A stretch of DNA of 64,000 nt, taken from Leptoclinus maculatus (lineage: Eukaryota; Chordata; Actinopteri; Perciformes; Stichaeidae). The position numbers and the translations under genes were made by a program. The notes beneath the pieces were generated by a model that worked only from the letters and a program-made list of their open reading frames with translations, made no database searches and was not told where the DNA came from. Positions 26,301 through 36,836 of the stretch are shown here, in pieces; position 1 is the first letter of the stretch, and each line of letters starts with the position of its first letter. The stretch covers positions 1,601,501 through 1,665,500 of the forward strand of contig JAVDOI010000008.1 of NCBI GenBank assembly GCA_032191485.1. The letters run 5' to 3'.

Positions 26301-26854
26301 TTTGTCAACTTGTATATTGGGAAATATCAACAATCAACAGTTTTGCTAAAGATTTTGTGTGAACTACCTTCTACTTTTTTATGATAAATACTATGTAACT
26401 TCAGGTCAGCTTCCCTTCCTTACAAGAGTGCTGCTATAAACTGAGAAACAAAAACAGAAAAATAGTGGAAGCAGTGCCGACTTATTAATCACCTTTACTC
26501 TTAAAGGTTGGCGGTTTCGATGGAACCAGCCGTCTGGACATTGCCGAGGCCTACAACCCCCACACCAACACCTGGCACGCTGTGCCCTCCATGCGGAACT
26601 CCCGCACTAGCTTCGGCATCGCAGTGGTCGATGACCGTCTCTTTGTTGCGGGGGGCTCCGACGGCTTCACCATCATCTCTGAGGTCGAGTGTTTTGATGC
26701 CGAAACTTCCGAGTGGTCTGGTGTCAGGAGGATGGAGAACTCCCGCAGCGCCATGGGCTGTTGCGCGATATACGGACTCCCTAACTTGGCCGAGTACTCT
26801 GCCCCTCGTCGTACCCTGCCATTTCCCGATGTAGAGGAGGATGAAATGGAATAA
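22383..26854 (+). CDS. klhl10: KLHL10-like BTB-BACK-Kelch protein, five exons, one in-frame stop
   Basis: The exons 22383-22501, 23423-23903, 24974-25579, 25733-25882 and 26507-26854 join in phase into 568 codons including the final stop. Exon order and text match KLHL10: a BTB domain (about residues 5-115, with DQF in the helix after strand five), a BACK domain (about 120-240) and six Kelch repeats from residue 261 to the end, each with a GG pair and a later W. In mammals KLHL10 is a spermatid protein that bridges CUL3 ubiquitin ligase to substrates and is needed for male fertility. The start is the first ATG after an in-frame TAA about 60 bases upstream; it lacks the short N-terminal extension of human KLHL10. 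Codon 367 is TGA (25472-25474), in Kelch 3, where mammals have Arg. The gene may therefore be a young pseudogene, a truncated BTB-BACK protein of 366 residues, or carry a sequence error. It lies wholly inside a hAT element. Confidence 0.85.
23309..23360. repeat. (TA)n/(TTA)n tract in klhl10-like intron 1
   Basis: About fifteen TA units pass into TTATATAT and (ATT)n, ending about 60 bases before the exon 2 acceptor. Confidence 0.9.
23423..23903 (+). CDS. klhl10: klhl10-like exon 2 (BTB remainder and most of BACK)
   Basis: It is preceded by a CCTGCCTAACAG acceptor and followed by a GTAAGT donor. The translation opens ALFTRWSTPDRRVFD and holds FAYTEFVPVT, AADQFIVKG and, in BACK, DPENCIGIW and LNVKHEKVVFGAVLLW. 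It has 160 full codons and no frameshift or stop. Reading continues beyond the donor for fifteen codons before a stop, so an intron is needed to reach the next block. Confidence 0.88.
24974..25579 (+). CDS. klhl10: klhl10-like exon 3 (end of BACK, Kelch 1-3) with internal TGA
   Basis: The acceptor is CACGTGTAG and the donor AAG|GTGGGT, in phase 0 at both ends, with 202 codons. It starts VRLAVTSLEDIADSM and has TPLTRPRLPPAILLVVGGW at the beginning of Kelch 1, a close match to the same point of KLHL10. Kelch 2 holds YCVGGCDSDEQLSS. Kelch 3 reads YAMGGYDRHD, then TGA, then LRSAERYQPRINQWT and APMHERRSDAS in the same frame. Similarity on both sides of the stop shows that it is a point change and not an exon end. 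Confidence 0.85.
25472..25474 (+). other. In-frame TGA (codon 367) in Kelch repeat 3
   Basis: Human KLHL10 has Arg at the aligned position (V-R-L). A single C-to-T change of CGA, a CpG site, would produce TGA. No other frameshift or stop was found in the five exons. Nothing here suggests a selenocysteine codon: the family does not use one and the aligned residue is Arg. Confidence 0.8.
25733..25882 (+). CDS. klhl10: klhl10-like exon 4 (Kelch 4)
   Basis: The acceptor is AATTCTCTCCAG and the donor GCA|GTAAGT. There are 50 codons, in phase 0 at both ends. It encodes VYICGGFDGRECLSTAECYN followed by ANQWTLIASMSNRRSGLGVI, a regular Kelch blade matching KLHL10. Confidence 0.85.
26107..26340 (-). 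repeat. Fish interspersed repeat fragment in klhl10-like intron 4
   Basis: The text runs from GAGCTGAAGCCGATTACTA through GATCGACGG..., TTTTTCAAGTGTTCTC, TGTGAAGGTTTGC and GATAGTAAACTGAATGTCTTG. This order matches, with decay, a very common fish repeat that has a CTGCAACTAA-type end; related pieces occur near 7160, 8690, 47285 and 55058. It is read in the inverse orientation here. Identified by pattern only. Confidence 0.5.
26507..26854 (+). CDS. klhl10: klhl10-like exon 5 (Kelch 5-6, stop codon)
   Basis: The acceptor is CTCTTAAAG. The exon has 115 codons plus TAA. It encodes VGGFDGTSRLDIAEAYNP, then FGIAVVDDRLFVAGGSDGFT and a C-terminal NLAEYSAPRRTLPFPDVEED-type tail. KLHL10 has the same FGIxVVDDxLFVxGG block and a related NVEEYAARR tail; here the tail is about ten residues shorter and more acidic. 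Confidence 0.87.
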   Translation, partial: VGGFDGTSRLDIAEAYNPHTNTWHAVPSMRNSRTSFGIAVVDDRLFVAGGSDGFTIISEVECFDAETSEWSGVRRMENSRSAMGCCAIYGLPNLAEYSAPRRTLPFPDVEEDEME

Positions 26855-26885
26855 TCCACCTGACTATGAGCTGTATTGTTCTGTA

Positions 26886-26891
26886 AATAAA
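26886..26891 (+). terminator. Poly(A) signal of klhl10-like gene
   Basis: An AATAAA hexamer starts 32 bases after the TAA stop codon. The short 3' UTR lies entirely inside the transposon, so the captured unit appears to contain its own 3' processing signal. Confidence 0.65.
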
Positions 26892-27175
26892 TGTATGAAA
26901 TCACGGCAGTGCTGCTGTAACTTCAGTAATAACAGTTTTTAAGTTTGTGTGACAGCTTTGTGCGACCTCACTATTAATTGGTGAAAGAAAACATTTCCGC
27001 CTTGGAGAAGAATCAGAATATCACAAAGGCTGTCAAAGTGAGACTTGATATTAGTTAACAACAGCATGAACATTGATGATTCTGTGTAATTCATCCGTGT
27101 TTCAAGCATACTTGGCTCCGTGTTTGGTATCAAAATGCCGACGTAAATTGTATTCTTTCATCACTGACACTGCTT

Positions 27176-27199
27176 CATAGCATAGCATAGCATAGCATA
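27176..27199. repeat. (CATAG)n short tandem repeat inside the hAT unit
   Basis: Four to five CATAG units between the end of the klhl10-like gene and the right transposon arm. Confidence 0.85.
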
Positions 27200-27684
27200 C
27201 AGACCGGTTTCTCTCCTTGAAGAACAAACATATATTCGCTTTCCCATCTTTCATTAAATGTCCTTCCCTCTGTATCAATGTTCCTCTTCTTAGACATGTT
27301 GGGATTATTTTTCAAACATTTTCAACTCAATAATTCGTTGGAAACCCGATTTAGTTAACGCTACTAGCGGCCGCAGTCCGTCATTTCGCGGGTCAAAAAC
27401 TCAACATGCATTGTGGGAGATGTAGTTTATGGTGACTGTAGCGTACACGATGAAGCAGCATAGAGTTTAATTTTAAGACAATCATATGCCTTTTATATAG
27501 AAGCCCATTTCAGCAGCAAAAAAAACATGAAAAATTAGACTTGATAATAAAAAGATATATCATAATTATGACTTAATTGATTTTTTATTGATTTTTTTTC
27601 ATACATTTTTTTTTTTTGCTGGTGGAAATATGCCTTCGCGGGCCACATAAAATGACGTGGCGGGCCGGATTCGGCCCGCGGGCC

Positions 27685-27702
27685 TTGAGTTTGACACATG
27701 TG
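27685..27702. repeat. hAT terminal inverted repeat, right
   Basis: The sequence is TTGAGTTTGACACATGTG, the inverted match of the left end. Just inside it is the perfect 12-bp palindrome GGCCCGCGGGCC (27673-27684) and GGGCCGGA, typical subterminal sequence of this hAT group. Confidence 0.85.
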
Positions 27703-27710
27703 CTCTACGG
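27703..27710. repeat. Target-site duplication, right copy
   Basis: This is the 8-mer CTCTACGG following the right transposon end ...GACACATGTG. It is identical to the left copy, with no mismatch. Confidence 0.88.
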
Positions 27711-28339
27711 TATTGCATGTACACATTTCAGACCTTTTCACTTGACGCGAGATTCACTTAAATCTCTCACTCGTAATAAGCTAACACGCACTCTAGGTTT
27801 GAATGTGTGGGGAAAGCCATAAAGTGTAGTAAAAAGTAGGGCAGCGAATGAGACACGCTCCTCTCACCTTGCAGCTGCTTTTGAGATGAGCCTGAACACA
27901 ACACTTCACCCCAAAAACTCTGCCTGAAGAGCTGTGAAGTGCCCAATAGTAAAAGACTGGTTGCTCTGGGAATGGGCCAGGTGTGAACGTGCGTTACCCC
28001 GTGTGAAGCAGGTTGTCACTGAGCACATGCACTCTGCTAAAAACTGAAGAAGAAGAACACCGCAGTGAGAAAATGACTGCCATCTTGTCTGGAGGTGATA
28101 CCGGTGAGTGTTTGATGCTGACTAGTTAGAGTTCCTCGGGGAGTTTAAACATATTAACCAGCTGTATGAAGCCGTTTATTTCCCAGAGGAATGTGCGCCA
28201 ACGTGCCAGATCTCCGTAATGCCACCCCGGGGGAAATAGTCAAATGAGGTGATGGGGGTTTGATGTGGCTTCTGTGCAGGCACGACCGTCTGTCTGTCCG
28301 TATCTGGTTTGATGAATGTCTGACTGCGAGAGGACATTA

Positions 28340-28990
28340 AGGGCCCTGTCTCACACCCGGCGCAGCGCAACTGTCATTAGTTTCAGATCGACGCCGTTGT
28401 CATTTTCACATTTTATAGGTAGCAAATATGCTGAAGCTCATGTGCGCCCAGGGGCGTGTTGGTCTTAAAATGAGGTGTGGTCAGGCACGTTGTTGGCACA
28501 TTGCTATCTTGAGTCAGCAGAAAGAGATTGACCGTTTTTTGTTGGTCGATGGCCGTTTTTCCTGCTGTTTAAAGGGCACATTATTCAGACAGTAAGATGC
28601 ATCTATTTAGGTTCACAACACACATACACTCTGCTAGTTACACACACACACAGGGACACGCAGCAGCGCTTTGCTCCTCTCCAGTTATTAAATAGGTTAT
28701 CGGTGCATTTGCTCATATGCAGTCGAATGGAGTTGTTGATGGGACAGAGGATTGCTCCCGTAGATGATCTCCATCTTCCCGGTAGAAAACCACTCGCTTC
28801 TCCAATTTGGCAAATTGCAGGCGGCAGCTGGCTTTTAAAAGGGGATGGGAGATGACTCTATGATTGGTTTAATGCATGTTTCGTCCAAAAAACACCTTTG
28901 ATTAATTTAGAGACGCGCCCTAAATGCACTTGCTCCATTCACTATAGATCATGTACCATAGATCGTTTGAAAAGTGCCCTATGAGACATT
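28340..28990 (+). mobile_element. Old DNA-transposon-derived repeat
   Basis: The run includes GGCGCAGCGCAACTGTCATT, CATGTGCGCCCAGGGGCGTG, AATGAGGTGTGGTCAGGCAC, GGCGGCAGCTGGCTTTTAAA and TGATTGGTTTAATGCATGTT. I recall this sequence order as a multi-copy fish transposon. No transposase frame is intact. Recognition is by pattern and the ends are uncertain. Confidence 0.45.
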
Positions 28991-29939
28991 TTTGATGCCA
29001 ACTGGAAATATGCAGAATAAACCTGCAGAATAAAAAAAAGGAATACCGTGCTTTGTCTGTCTCCATCAACATCTGGATATTAAGGCACATTCTGGTGTAT
29101 TACACTTGGATCTTATTTTCAGACTTTTGGCCGTCCTTTTTTATCAGTTATGATAAAATTGTACTCACCAAAGTAACTGCTGAGATCTGGGAACATCGCA
29201 AGTGTGACAGGGCGATAAAACACGAGCAGACAGCTCGTAAACATGCAGTTCAGCCAGATTTCAAACTACTGTGAAGGAGAAACTGAAAGTGAACATACCC
29301 AAAATGTCTGTAATAATTCCTAATTGCACAAGAAGTCTGTCTAACTTTCTGTGGCTGTCTAGCGAACACTCACAGCAGGTGGTGTTAGCCGGTAGTGCAT
29401 TTGCTATTCCATTAGTAAAGCTATTAGTGTTTTCCTTTTATTTAATTATGTGGACAATTTCTTTTTTTTCACCAAATCATAAATTCTGTTGTTTTCTCGT
29501 TCCCCTTGGTAACTGCCACACTACCCTCTGGGTTACAAGCACACCTGGTGGAGAATCACCGGTGTGTTTCATTGACTGTCGAGCTTGCATATCAATGACA
29601 TGACTGTGAAGATCAATGAGCGAAAGTCCTGCAGTGAAACTGTCAGCATTTCTCAGCGCGATCAAGACACATTCCTGGAACAAAGACTTAATGAATGCAG
29701 ATACTATATATGATACTATATAGATATATGGATACATTACACTAATGGTGTATTGCAGCCTGAGCATATCAAACACTTTAGTGAAGACAAGTTGACTGGT
29801 CTGAAATCCTCTGTTTCAAAACACCTTGAAGAGAAGTAGCTTTCGGTGAGTGACCCTTTTACAGAGGCTTTAAATCCTCTCATCGCTGCATGGCAGGTAG
29901 AAGCAGTCCTCGTGGACTCGAGAGCCGGCAGGATGCTCT

Positions 29940-29941
<2 letters not shown>

Positions 29942-29975
<34 letters not shown>
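29942..29975. repeat. (GT)n microsatellite
   Basis: Seventeen GT units. Confidence 0.95.
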
Positions 29976-29977
<2 letters not shown>

Positions 29978-30985
29978 GCTGACTGCCGCACCTGAAGCTG
30001 ACTAAGAACCGTGGTGTTGGAGAGCTAAAAACCCTCGTATGTGCCGAGCTGGTGGCCAGCTGTCCCTCAAACCGAGGCCGGGCTTGCTGGCGCTATTTTT
30101 CTCTTTATGCATGTTGTTATGGTTTGATGATATGGCTGTCCGTTATATCACACCAGCCCACGGGGTGGATCACTCAGAAAGACATTTCATGTTACATAAT
30201 CATCCCATTTACATATCGTTTTGCATAAAAATATGAATGCATGGTGGTGTTAAGATTGTCATATCTCAAAATGCCAGCTGTGAGCAAACACATTGAAGAA
30301 GAAAGTGAAGGAGATCTGATTGTCAGCCAGGTGCTGGAAAGGTTCAGTCTTCTTCTTCAGCTGTTCTCTAATAATGTCAGAGAAACGATGATGATATCGC
30401 TCCATCTGACTGACTGCAACCACCCACCCGAACACCGGAGGAGGACCGATATCTGTCCACTCGACTCTCAACTCCTTGGATGTATCCCCCAAGTATGACG
30501 TCAAGGCTCTGTGTAACATCCGCTTATGTTAAAATATTATACTACATTATATTATATAGGCCTCTTTATTAATTTATAATACTCATAAAGACCTCTTCGG
30601 TGCGAGTGGGTCTTCATGCTGTGTAGCGAAATGAGCTGCCTGAATTAGCACCCGACATGCTAATCAACATATTCAATTATAATTGCCCGAGCAGCCTTTC
30701 CTCGAACAGGAAAGAGGAAAAAAACAAACATGCGGAAACAAACCAAAAAACACAACCTCAAATCATCGAGATACCGATTTGTACAGGACTAATATTGTCA
30801 CATGACCTCTGTGTTTGGCGATAATTCGGTAGGTAATTTGCAGCAGTGGAATTTCTACTCGACAAATAATGTAAATGTCAGCCTCACAATTAAGATCACA
30901 AACAACCTCCGCAATTACTAGAGGTCCCCAGGTAATACTCGTCCCATTGCAAATAGGGCTTAAAGACAGATACTTCAAAACCACC

Positions 30986-31142
30986 AATGTTAACCTCATG
31001 GTGGCGCTAGAGGAAAAGTCAGGGGGTTGACAAAGTTATAAGGATTCATCCTCTGTGGACCATGAACATCTGGACAAAATGTCCACCCATCCAATTTAAG
31101 AAAGTTCAATCTGGACTAAATCGTTGGACTGAGAAACAAACT
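30986..31142 (+). repeat. Fish interspersed repeat fragment
   Basis: CCTCATGGTGGCGCTAGAGG, AAAAGTCAGGGGGTTGACAA and GGATTCATCCTCTGTGGACC are the hallmark text of a repeat widespread in fish. The copy is decayed; its family name is not assigned. Confidence 0.55.
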
Positions 31143-31534
31143 AACATTTCCATCCAGCATATTGATCAGCGTGGTCTCAGCTCATTGGGGCATTTTGAAT
31201 GAAACAAAAGTCCCAGCAAGTCAACGATACATTAGTGTTTTTTATGATGACTCAAGTCAAGTTACACCAAGCCTTCGAATTGGTTTAAGCCTGGTTAATT
31301 TGGGGGTAAATTCCAACAACTTCCAAGAAGTTAGGACGTGGCTAGCTCGTGATTGACAGGCGGCTACCAGAGCCTTATATGGCGCATCTACCGTGGCGCC
31401 ACTCCTCGGCAGTCCAAATATGGTCACTTCCATTCACTGGATGCAAAAAACACCAAAATAGTGATGGGCAAATTACTCAAGGCTTCAAAACCGTAGTCCA
31501 CAAACCAATGGGTGACGTCACAACAACCACCATC

Positions 31535-31648
31535 GTTAACTACCTAAGAGGAACGTTTGTCTTAAAACAAGGACACTAAAATAATTGAGAGAAATCTTCT
31601 ATATTCTTTTGTTTAAGTCTTCCTGAGATGACGGATTGGAATGACTCG
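31535..31648 (+). repeat. Direct repeat, copy A (partner at 33139-33252)
   Basis: This 114-bp block starts GTTAACTACCTAAGAGGAAC and ends GGAATGACTCG. It matches copy B with about a dozen substitutions and no length change. Confidence 0.8.
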
Positions 31649-33138
31649 AATGAGAATTTTGGGGTTAAATTCCAACAACTTCCATGATGCAACTCTCCAT
31701 GATTTCCAGTTGGATAATGAGTCATTGTTCGCATAAGAATATGCAACTCGGTAAAATATTCAGTACATATAAAGCAGTTCAGCAAAGTGCCGCATTACTC
31801 AGACCGTATATATCGACAGCGCCCATGCAGCTTGGTGAAGTGCAGCACTGGTTTCCAGGGGGCCTCCGGGTCCATGTCCATCAAAAGCCAAACACAAGAG
31901 TGTAGCAAATCATTTGTATTCATTCACAGTTCCAAAGGCAAGACAGGCAGATGATTCAGCAAATCCCTCCAAACACAAGCCCGGGTTTCATGGGGCCAGA
32001 TTTTCCACTTTCCCCTGGGAGTGAATCACAAGGTTTATAAACCGTCAGCCTGCACAGTAACACTGCTACTGCAGCTCACACTGGCGCAAAAAACACCTAT
32101 ATTGTCATAACACTTTAAATGAACTCTTATCACCGAGCTCGAGCCACTGAGGCAGCTAATTATGTAGATCTGTAGAAGTTGCTGGTTATTTTATTTTACT
32201 TGCACCATTAAGATCACAGACTCAAAGGTCAACCGGAGCAAAGCGCTCCAAATCAATGCTGAGTCTACAGAAACACAGTGGCGAATTCAAAGTCACAATG
32301 CAGCACCGTGTCTTCTGTCAGGTTCGCGTAGAGCTGGTGCGTCGACAGATGGGACACAGGATGAGTAGCACTTAAGAGTTTCATGCCTGCTTTGACATTT
32401 CATTCATTTCTTTCCGTATCAAGGTTGTCATTTTCAGATGTTTTCTATTTTCTGCCCGTAAGCAAAACCTCGAAAAAGAAGCAACGCATTTGAAGATGAA
32501 GGGCTTGTTTCTTCCACACGAACACATGTATGCCTTTAAAGTGAGACTGCAGCAATGCTTACAAGTATCACACATTCACATAGGCTAGCAAGTTTGTAAA
32601 GTTTGTATTTTCCTTTTACAATTCCAGTGAAGACGAGTTTATCCCAGAGGGGGAAAAAACGTGCAAAACATCCATAAACAAACCCAGCTGTGCAAAATTC
32701 TCAAACCAGCAAATAGTTATTGGCTGCTATAGTAATGCTCAGAATTTTGAGCCTTTTAAAAAAATACAAACAAGCCAGAGCTATTTTCCCCCCTTTATAT
32801 CAGAATAATAAAATAATAATATACACAGCGCTGTGGAGAAACGTCTGGCTATGCGAGACCAATTTTGGCAAAACAATGATCAGATTTGGGATGCAAGACA
32901 GTGAAGCAAGAATAATACATTTTAAAAAAAAAATGTCTCCACTCGCAAGGCTGTCATTTGGTATGTATGTTTAAATAATAAAATACAGGTTATCCTGTGC
33001 AGATGGAGCATTAGAATATACCTCTTCAACAAACTAAAATCAAGAGCTCATATATTCTCATATTAGGGTGCATAGTCTTAGATGCGACAGCTCGTAAGGC
33101 AGCCACCATACAACGTCGGGTGGTGCATTTTTGTTCTT

Positions 33139-33252
33139 GTTAACTACCTAAGAGGAACGTTTGCCTTAAACCAAGGACACTAAATTAATTCAGAGAACTC
33201 ATCTCTATTCTTTTGTTTAAGTCTTCCCGAGTTGACAGATCGGAACGACTCG
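33139..33252 (+). repeat. Direct repeat, copy B (partner at 31535-31648)
   Basis: This block is about 89% identical by eye to copy A, in the same orientation and of equal length, 1.6 kb downstream. It is probably part of an unnamed interspersed repeat. Confidence 0.8.
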
Positions 33253-36147
33253 TGATGCTCGTCTCAAACGCTAACAAATGGAAAGTCTAACACCTTGTTT
33301 TTCTAATTTATTGTGTCTTTGTGGAGTGGGTGAGGGGAGTGGGATGGTGTCAGGACTGTTGAGCAGGGAGGGAAACGGGTTAAAGGCTGTGTGGTGGGAC
33401 AGAATAGAAAGTGCAGGATGGGGAGAATGACAGTATAGGGTTAAGAGGAGGTTCAACATCTAGTATCAACGCCGATGCTGTATTATTTATATCTAAATCT
33501 TGAATAAATTCTATGAGCAGACACTGAAAAAAAAAAAAGATGCCCAGAATGCAGCATCGGTGCTGAAATACACTGTTCGAATGTTGTATGAAGGTCACAC
33601 ATTGTTGCGGAACAATTGCTTGGCTGAGCCTGCGTTATCTCAATAGTCTGCTAAGCTGAGATGGCTGAAGGAATAAGTGACATCTACAAGGACAGACTGA
33701 GGAGAAGTCTTGTATGTTTAAACCACTGTTGCTGAAAAACTGTTCAGCCAACGTTAACAATCCCTGGAGCTAAGTCGTTCAGATAATACGGTTCCTCTAA
33801 TAACAGAGCAGAACTGAGATGAAGTCAATTTACAATTTTAACACAAAACATTAAAGGCCACATTCATTAATGGGGATTATCACATTGCTTTCTGGAGAGG
33901 TTAATGAGGGAGAGAGGGGGGAGAATACACATGCTTTATTTTTGTTTGCCCGCTGTGCATCTCACTAAAACAACTGTTATTAAAATATGAAGGACTGTTC
34001 GTCTCATAATGCGATGGAAATTAGCTGGAATGCGTCCTCAACTCACATCGGGCTGTGCAGATACATTACCGACAGAGGAGGGATGGAACAGGTGAACAGG
34101 GTAAACATTTTAACCAATAGGTATCATTCAGACAATTATCTTTTTGTGTTGCAAGTTGTCTGAAATTGTATGTTCAACAATGCAAATGAGCATTACCTCG
34201 TTTCATGTTGTTGCCATATCAGAGTCAAAGGTTTTTACAGAGAGAATTGTTGATGCCTCTTTGTAACAATCCATAAATCAGAAAAATACTGCGAACAGCC
34301 ATGAAAAAAAATCAATTTCCATCATGTTTTTAGGAATAAAATGTTCAATAAATCAGGCTATGAATGATATATGAACAAACCTCCCAGTAGAAACATTCAG
34401 AATACTGATGTGGAAAGTTTGGTATGTGTGAGTACTGCTGAAGTGGAGAGTATGAAATAAAAAAGAGGGAAAACAGCCTTTAAAGACATTGTAAAATTGC
34501 ACTCAGGTTAATAGGTTAGAAATATGAACTAATAGATATCAACATGAAACCTCCCAAGTAGTATTAAATATGCAAATGAGGCATTCTCTTATGGTACATT
34601 TTGGAGAAATCTGCAGATGCAAATAGACAAAGTAGTAAAATAAAAACCTAAATGTGTATTTTAGATGTTTTCTTTCCAATAGTCTGAAGAAGACATGTTA
34701 TGGAAGCAAAATAGCCCAAAATCTCAAGATTGACCAGTGCCTGTAGTTTCTCACCTTAAGGGAAAAGAGAGAGTATTACTGTCGTCTTTTATGACAATAT
34801 CTACTATTGAACTGCTAAATATTCTGCTGAGTATAGTTTTGATAAACCAAATGTGGGGGTGCATTGCAATAAACTGTGTTTATATACGTAAATATCAGCC
34901 AATTCATCATTATCAGATTAATGTTAAATATATTATCAGTCTCAGAAATCCAGCATCAGTTGGACTCTAATCTCCATAAAATGAAGTCCATTCATAAGTG
35001 CAGTGATCCTATATACAATATGTAATAATGCAGTCGTTTTATAATAGAATACATTCTTAGTTGTCTGCAACAAAATATAAAACCAACACAAGAGGAAGGA
35101 CTATTTTGTTGTCTAGTTAGGAAAAGTCATTTTCCCCTGTCACGATCATGAAAAGTTAATTAAGCCTCATATTTGCATAAAACGCTTATGCTGCACTGTA
35201 ATTATCCAGCAAAATGAATGTCGTCATTATGGGTTAATTACCTCTTCAAATTAAAATCTTAAAGGTACAGAAAAAGTGAAAGCAAGACAAAAAATGAATG
35301 CGTGTGCTTATGTGCTGATGTGCTTATGTGTTGTGACACAGGAGTGAACAAAACCTATTGATGCATCATGCGTTTGACTAATCGCATATCGAATGTGGAG
35401 CCCGATATCTTGTCACCACATCAGGCATCCAGCTGGGAGTGTTGTCAAATGTCTCCATTCATCAATATCTTGTGAAAAATGCAGGCTTTTACCCCTCTGA
35501 CGAATAATGAATCAAGACTGATGTATTAATGTTGTCACAAACACACGGATGTTTGGCAGCTGCAGCAGCTGCAGTTTAATCTTCTCTCCAAACATGGAAA
35601 CATTGTGAACGGACAGAATTTGAATGCATTGAAGATAGCAAGGTCATGTCTTTCAATGTTGTGAAAGACACAACTCGCTCCTCATTTTGGAAACGAATGA
35701 ATGGTCCCTAATGTTTCCAAAATGTGTTCAATGGAAGCCCAGTTTAGAGGGATGAACTGTAAATGCACGCTGAATTGAATTACCTTCATCACTTGACCTT
35801 CTTATTGTTTGGGTCCTGGTTTCACCCTTGAACTGTGCACCTTGTGTTGCTCAGTAGGGAGAGCATGGCTTTAATACTAATTGTGGACACTGACATTATC
35901 AAGGGTTCATTTCAAAATAAAAGCCAACCATGATGGAACATTTTCTTTTTTGCATGATTGTATGATGCTTTGTGCCGAGGTGACGACCAACATGTTGCTC
36001 TCACAGAGGTGGTAGGAGAGAGAGTGGTAATAAAATATGCTGCTGCTATTGCAAAGGATAGTGAATGATCATGCGTGCAGCTTCCCCCTTAGATGTGCTG
36101 AGGGGGACACGGCACTGACACAAGCCATAGAGATATGTATTAATTAA

Positions 36148-36395
36148 AGATGCACTTCGACATTTTGGGAAACACACTTCTCTGCTTTCTTGCCAGAGTT
36201 AGATGAGAAGACTAACGTCACTCTCATGTCTGTACGGTAAATATGCACCCATACCCGCCAGCTTACCGCAGGTTAGCTTAGCTTAGCTTAGCACGGAGTT
36301 GTGTGCAGTCATTTCCACTGGAAACAACTACGTGTCCAATGCACATTTAGGGTTTTTGTACAATTAAACATGCGAGATATAAAGTGTTAGCGTTT
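36148..36395 (+). repeat. Partial copy of the GTTAGCTTAGC fold-back family
   Basis: It contains CATTTTGGGAAACACACTTC, AGAGTTAGATGAGAAGACTA, TGTCTGTACGGTAAATATGC and GGTTAGCTTAGCTTAGCTTA. It is the best-preserved left arm in the window. Confidence 0.55.
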
Positions 36396-36819
36396 TAGAG
36401 GTGCTCAACGTCAGCTCAACGTTATGTCTAAAGGAATTTTATAAAATAGGTCATGTGGCTCCCTGTAGACCTAACGACACCCTCCGTTTACTTTTTTGTT
36501 GATCTCATAATTACTAATTGCCTGTGGCGCGTTAATCTCTTTTGGGCCTCGTGACCACAGATGGTCCACAATGGTGTCAGTGCATTATGGCCTGTAGCGT
36601 AGCATGCTAATACGTGAATATGTTTACGATACGCCTGGGCATCATGAACTGGCATTGCTATGTCAGCATATGTCACAGCGTGGTGGGACCATGTCAACTG
36701 ATGTGTCAGTGCTCGACTGCTTCGAGGTCAGAGAGTCACTCGTAGGAAAACTGAGGGAAATATTTATCCAGTTGAATCGGCACAACTGTTGAGGCGGCAG
36801 CAACGGCAGATTCATAGAC

Positions 36820-36836
36820 GGGGGGGGGGGGGGGGG
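36820..36836. repeat. Poly(G) run
   Basis: Seventeen G residues, followed by a purine-rich tract of GAGAGA text to about 37070. Confidence 0.85.

Larger units (their letters stand above)
21335..27702 (-). mobile_element. hAT-type DNA transposon carrying a KLHL10-like gene (Pack-hAT candidate)
   Basis: The left end reads CAGGGGTGTCAAACTCAA and the right end, read in reverse complement, CACATGTGTCAAACTCAA; 15 of 18 positions agree. Both ends are directly flanked by the same 8-mer, CTCTACGG. An 8-bp target duplication and CA-starting inverted ends are the signature of the hAT superfamily. The ends hold the GGGCCA/GGGCCGGA-rich subterminal sequence that I associate with Charlie-like hAT elements of fish and mammals. 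A transposase C-terminus remains inside the left end on the minus strand, so the element is oriented minus. The rest of the transposase is not visible; its place is taken by an intron-containing KLHL10-like gene on the plus strand. The exact junctions between transposon and gene-derived DNA cannot be fixed by eye and lie within about 21551-22382 and 26892-27400. The unit is probably non-autonomous. Confidence 0.87.

Noticed and set aside
28073..28104. Possible first exon: ATG, eight codons (TAILSGGD...), then a GTGAGT-like donor
   Set aside because: It is very short, the protein start is not recognised, and no following exon was seen on the plus strand. Chance ATG plus GTGAGT is likely.
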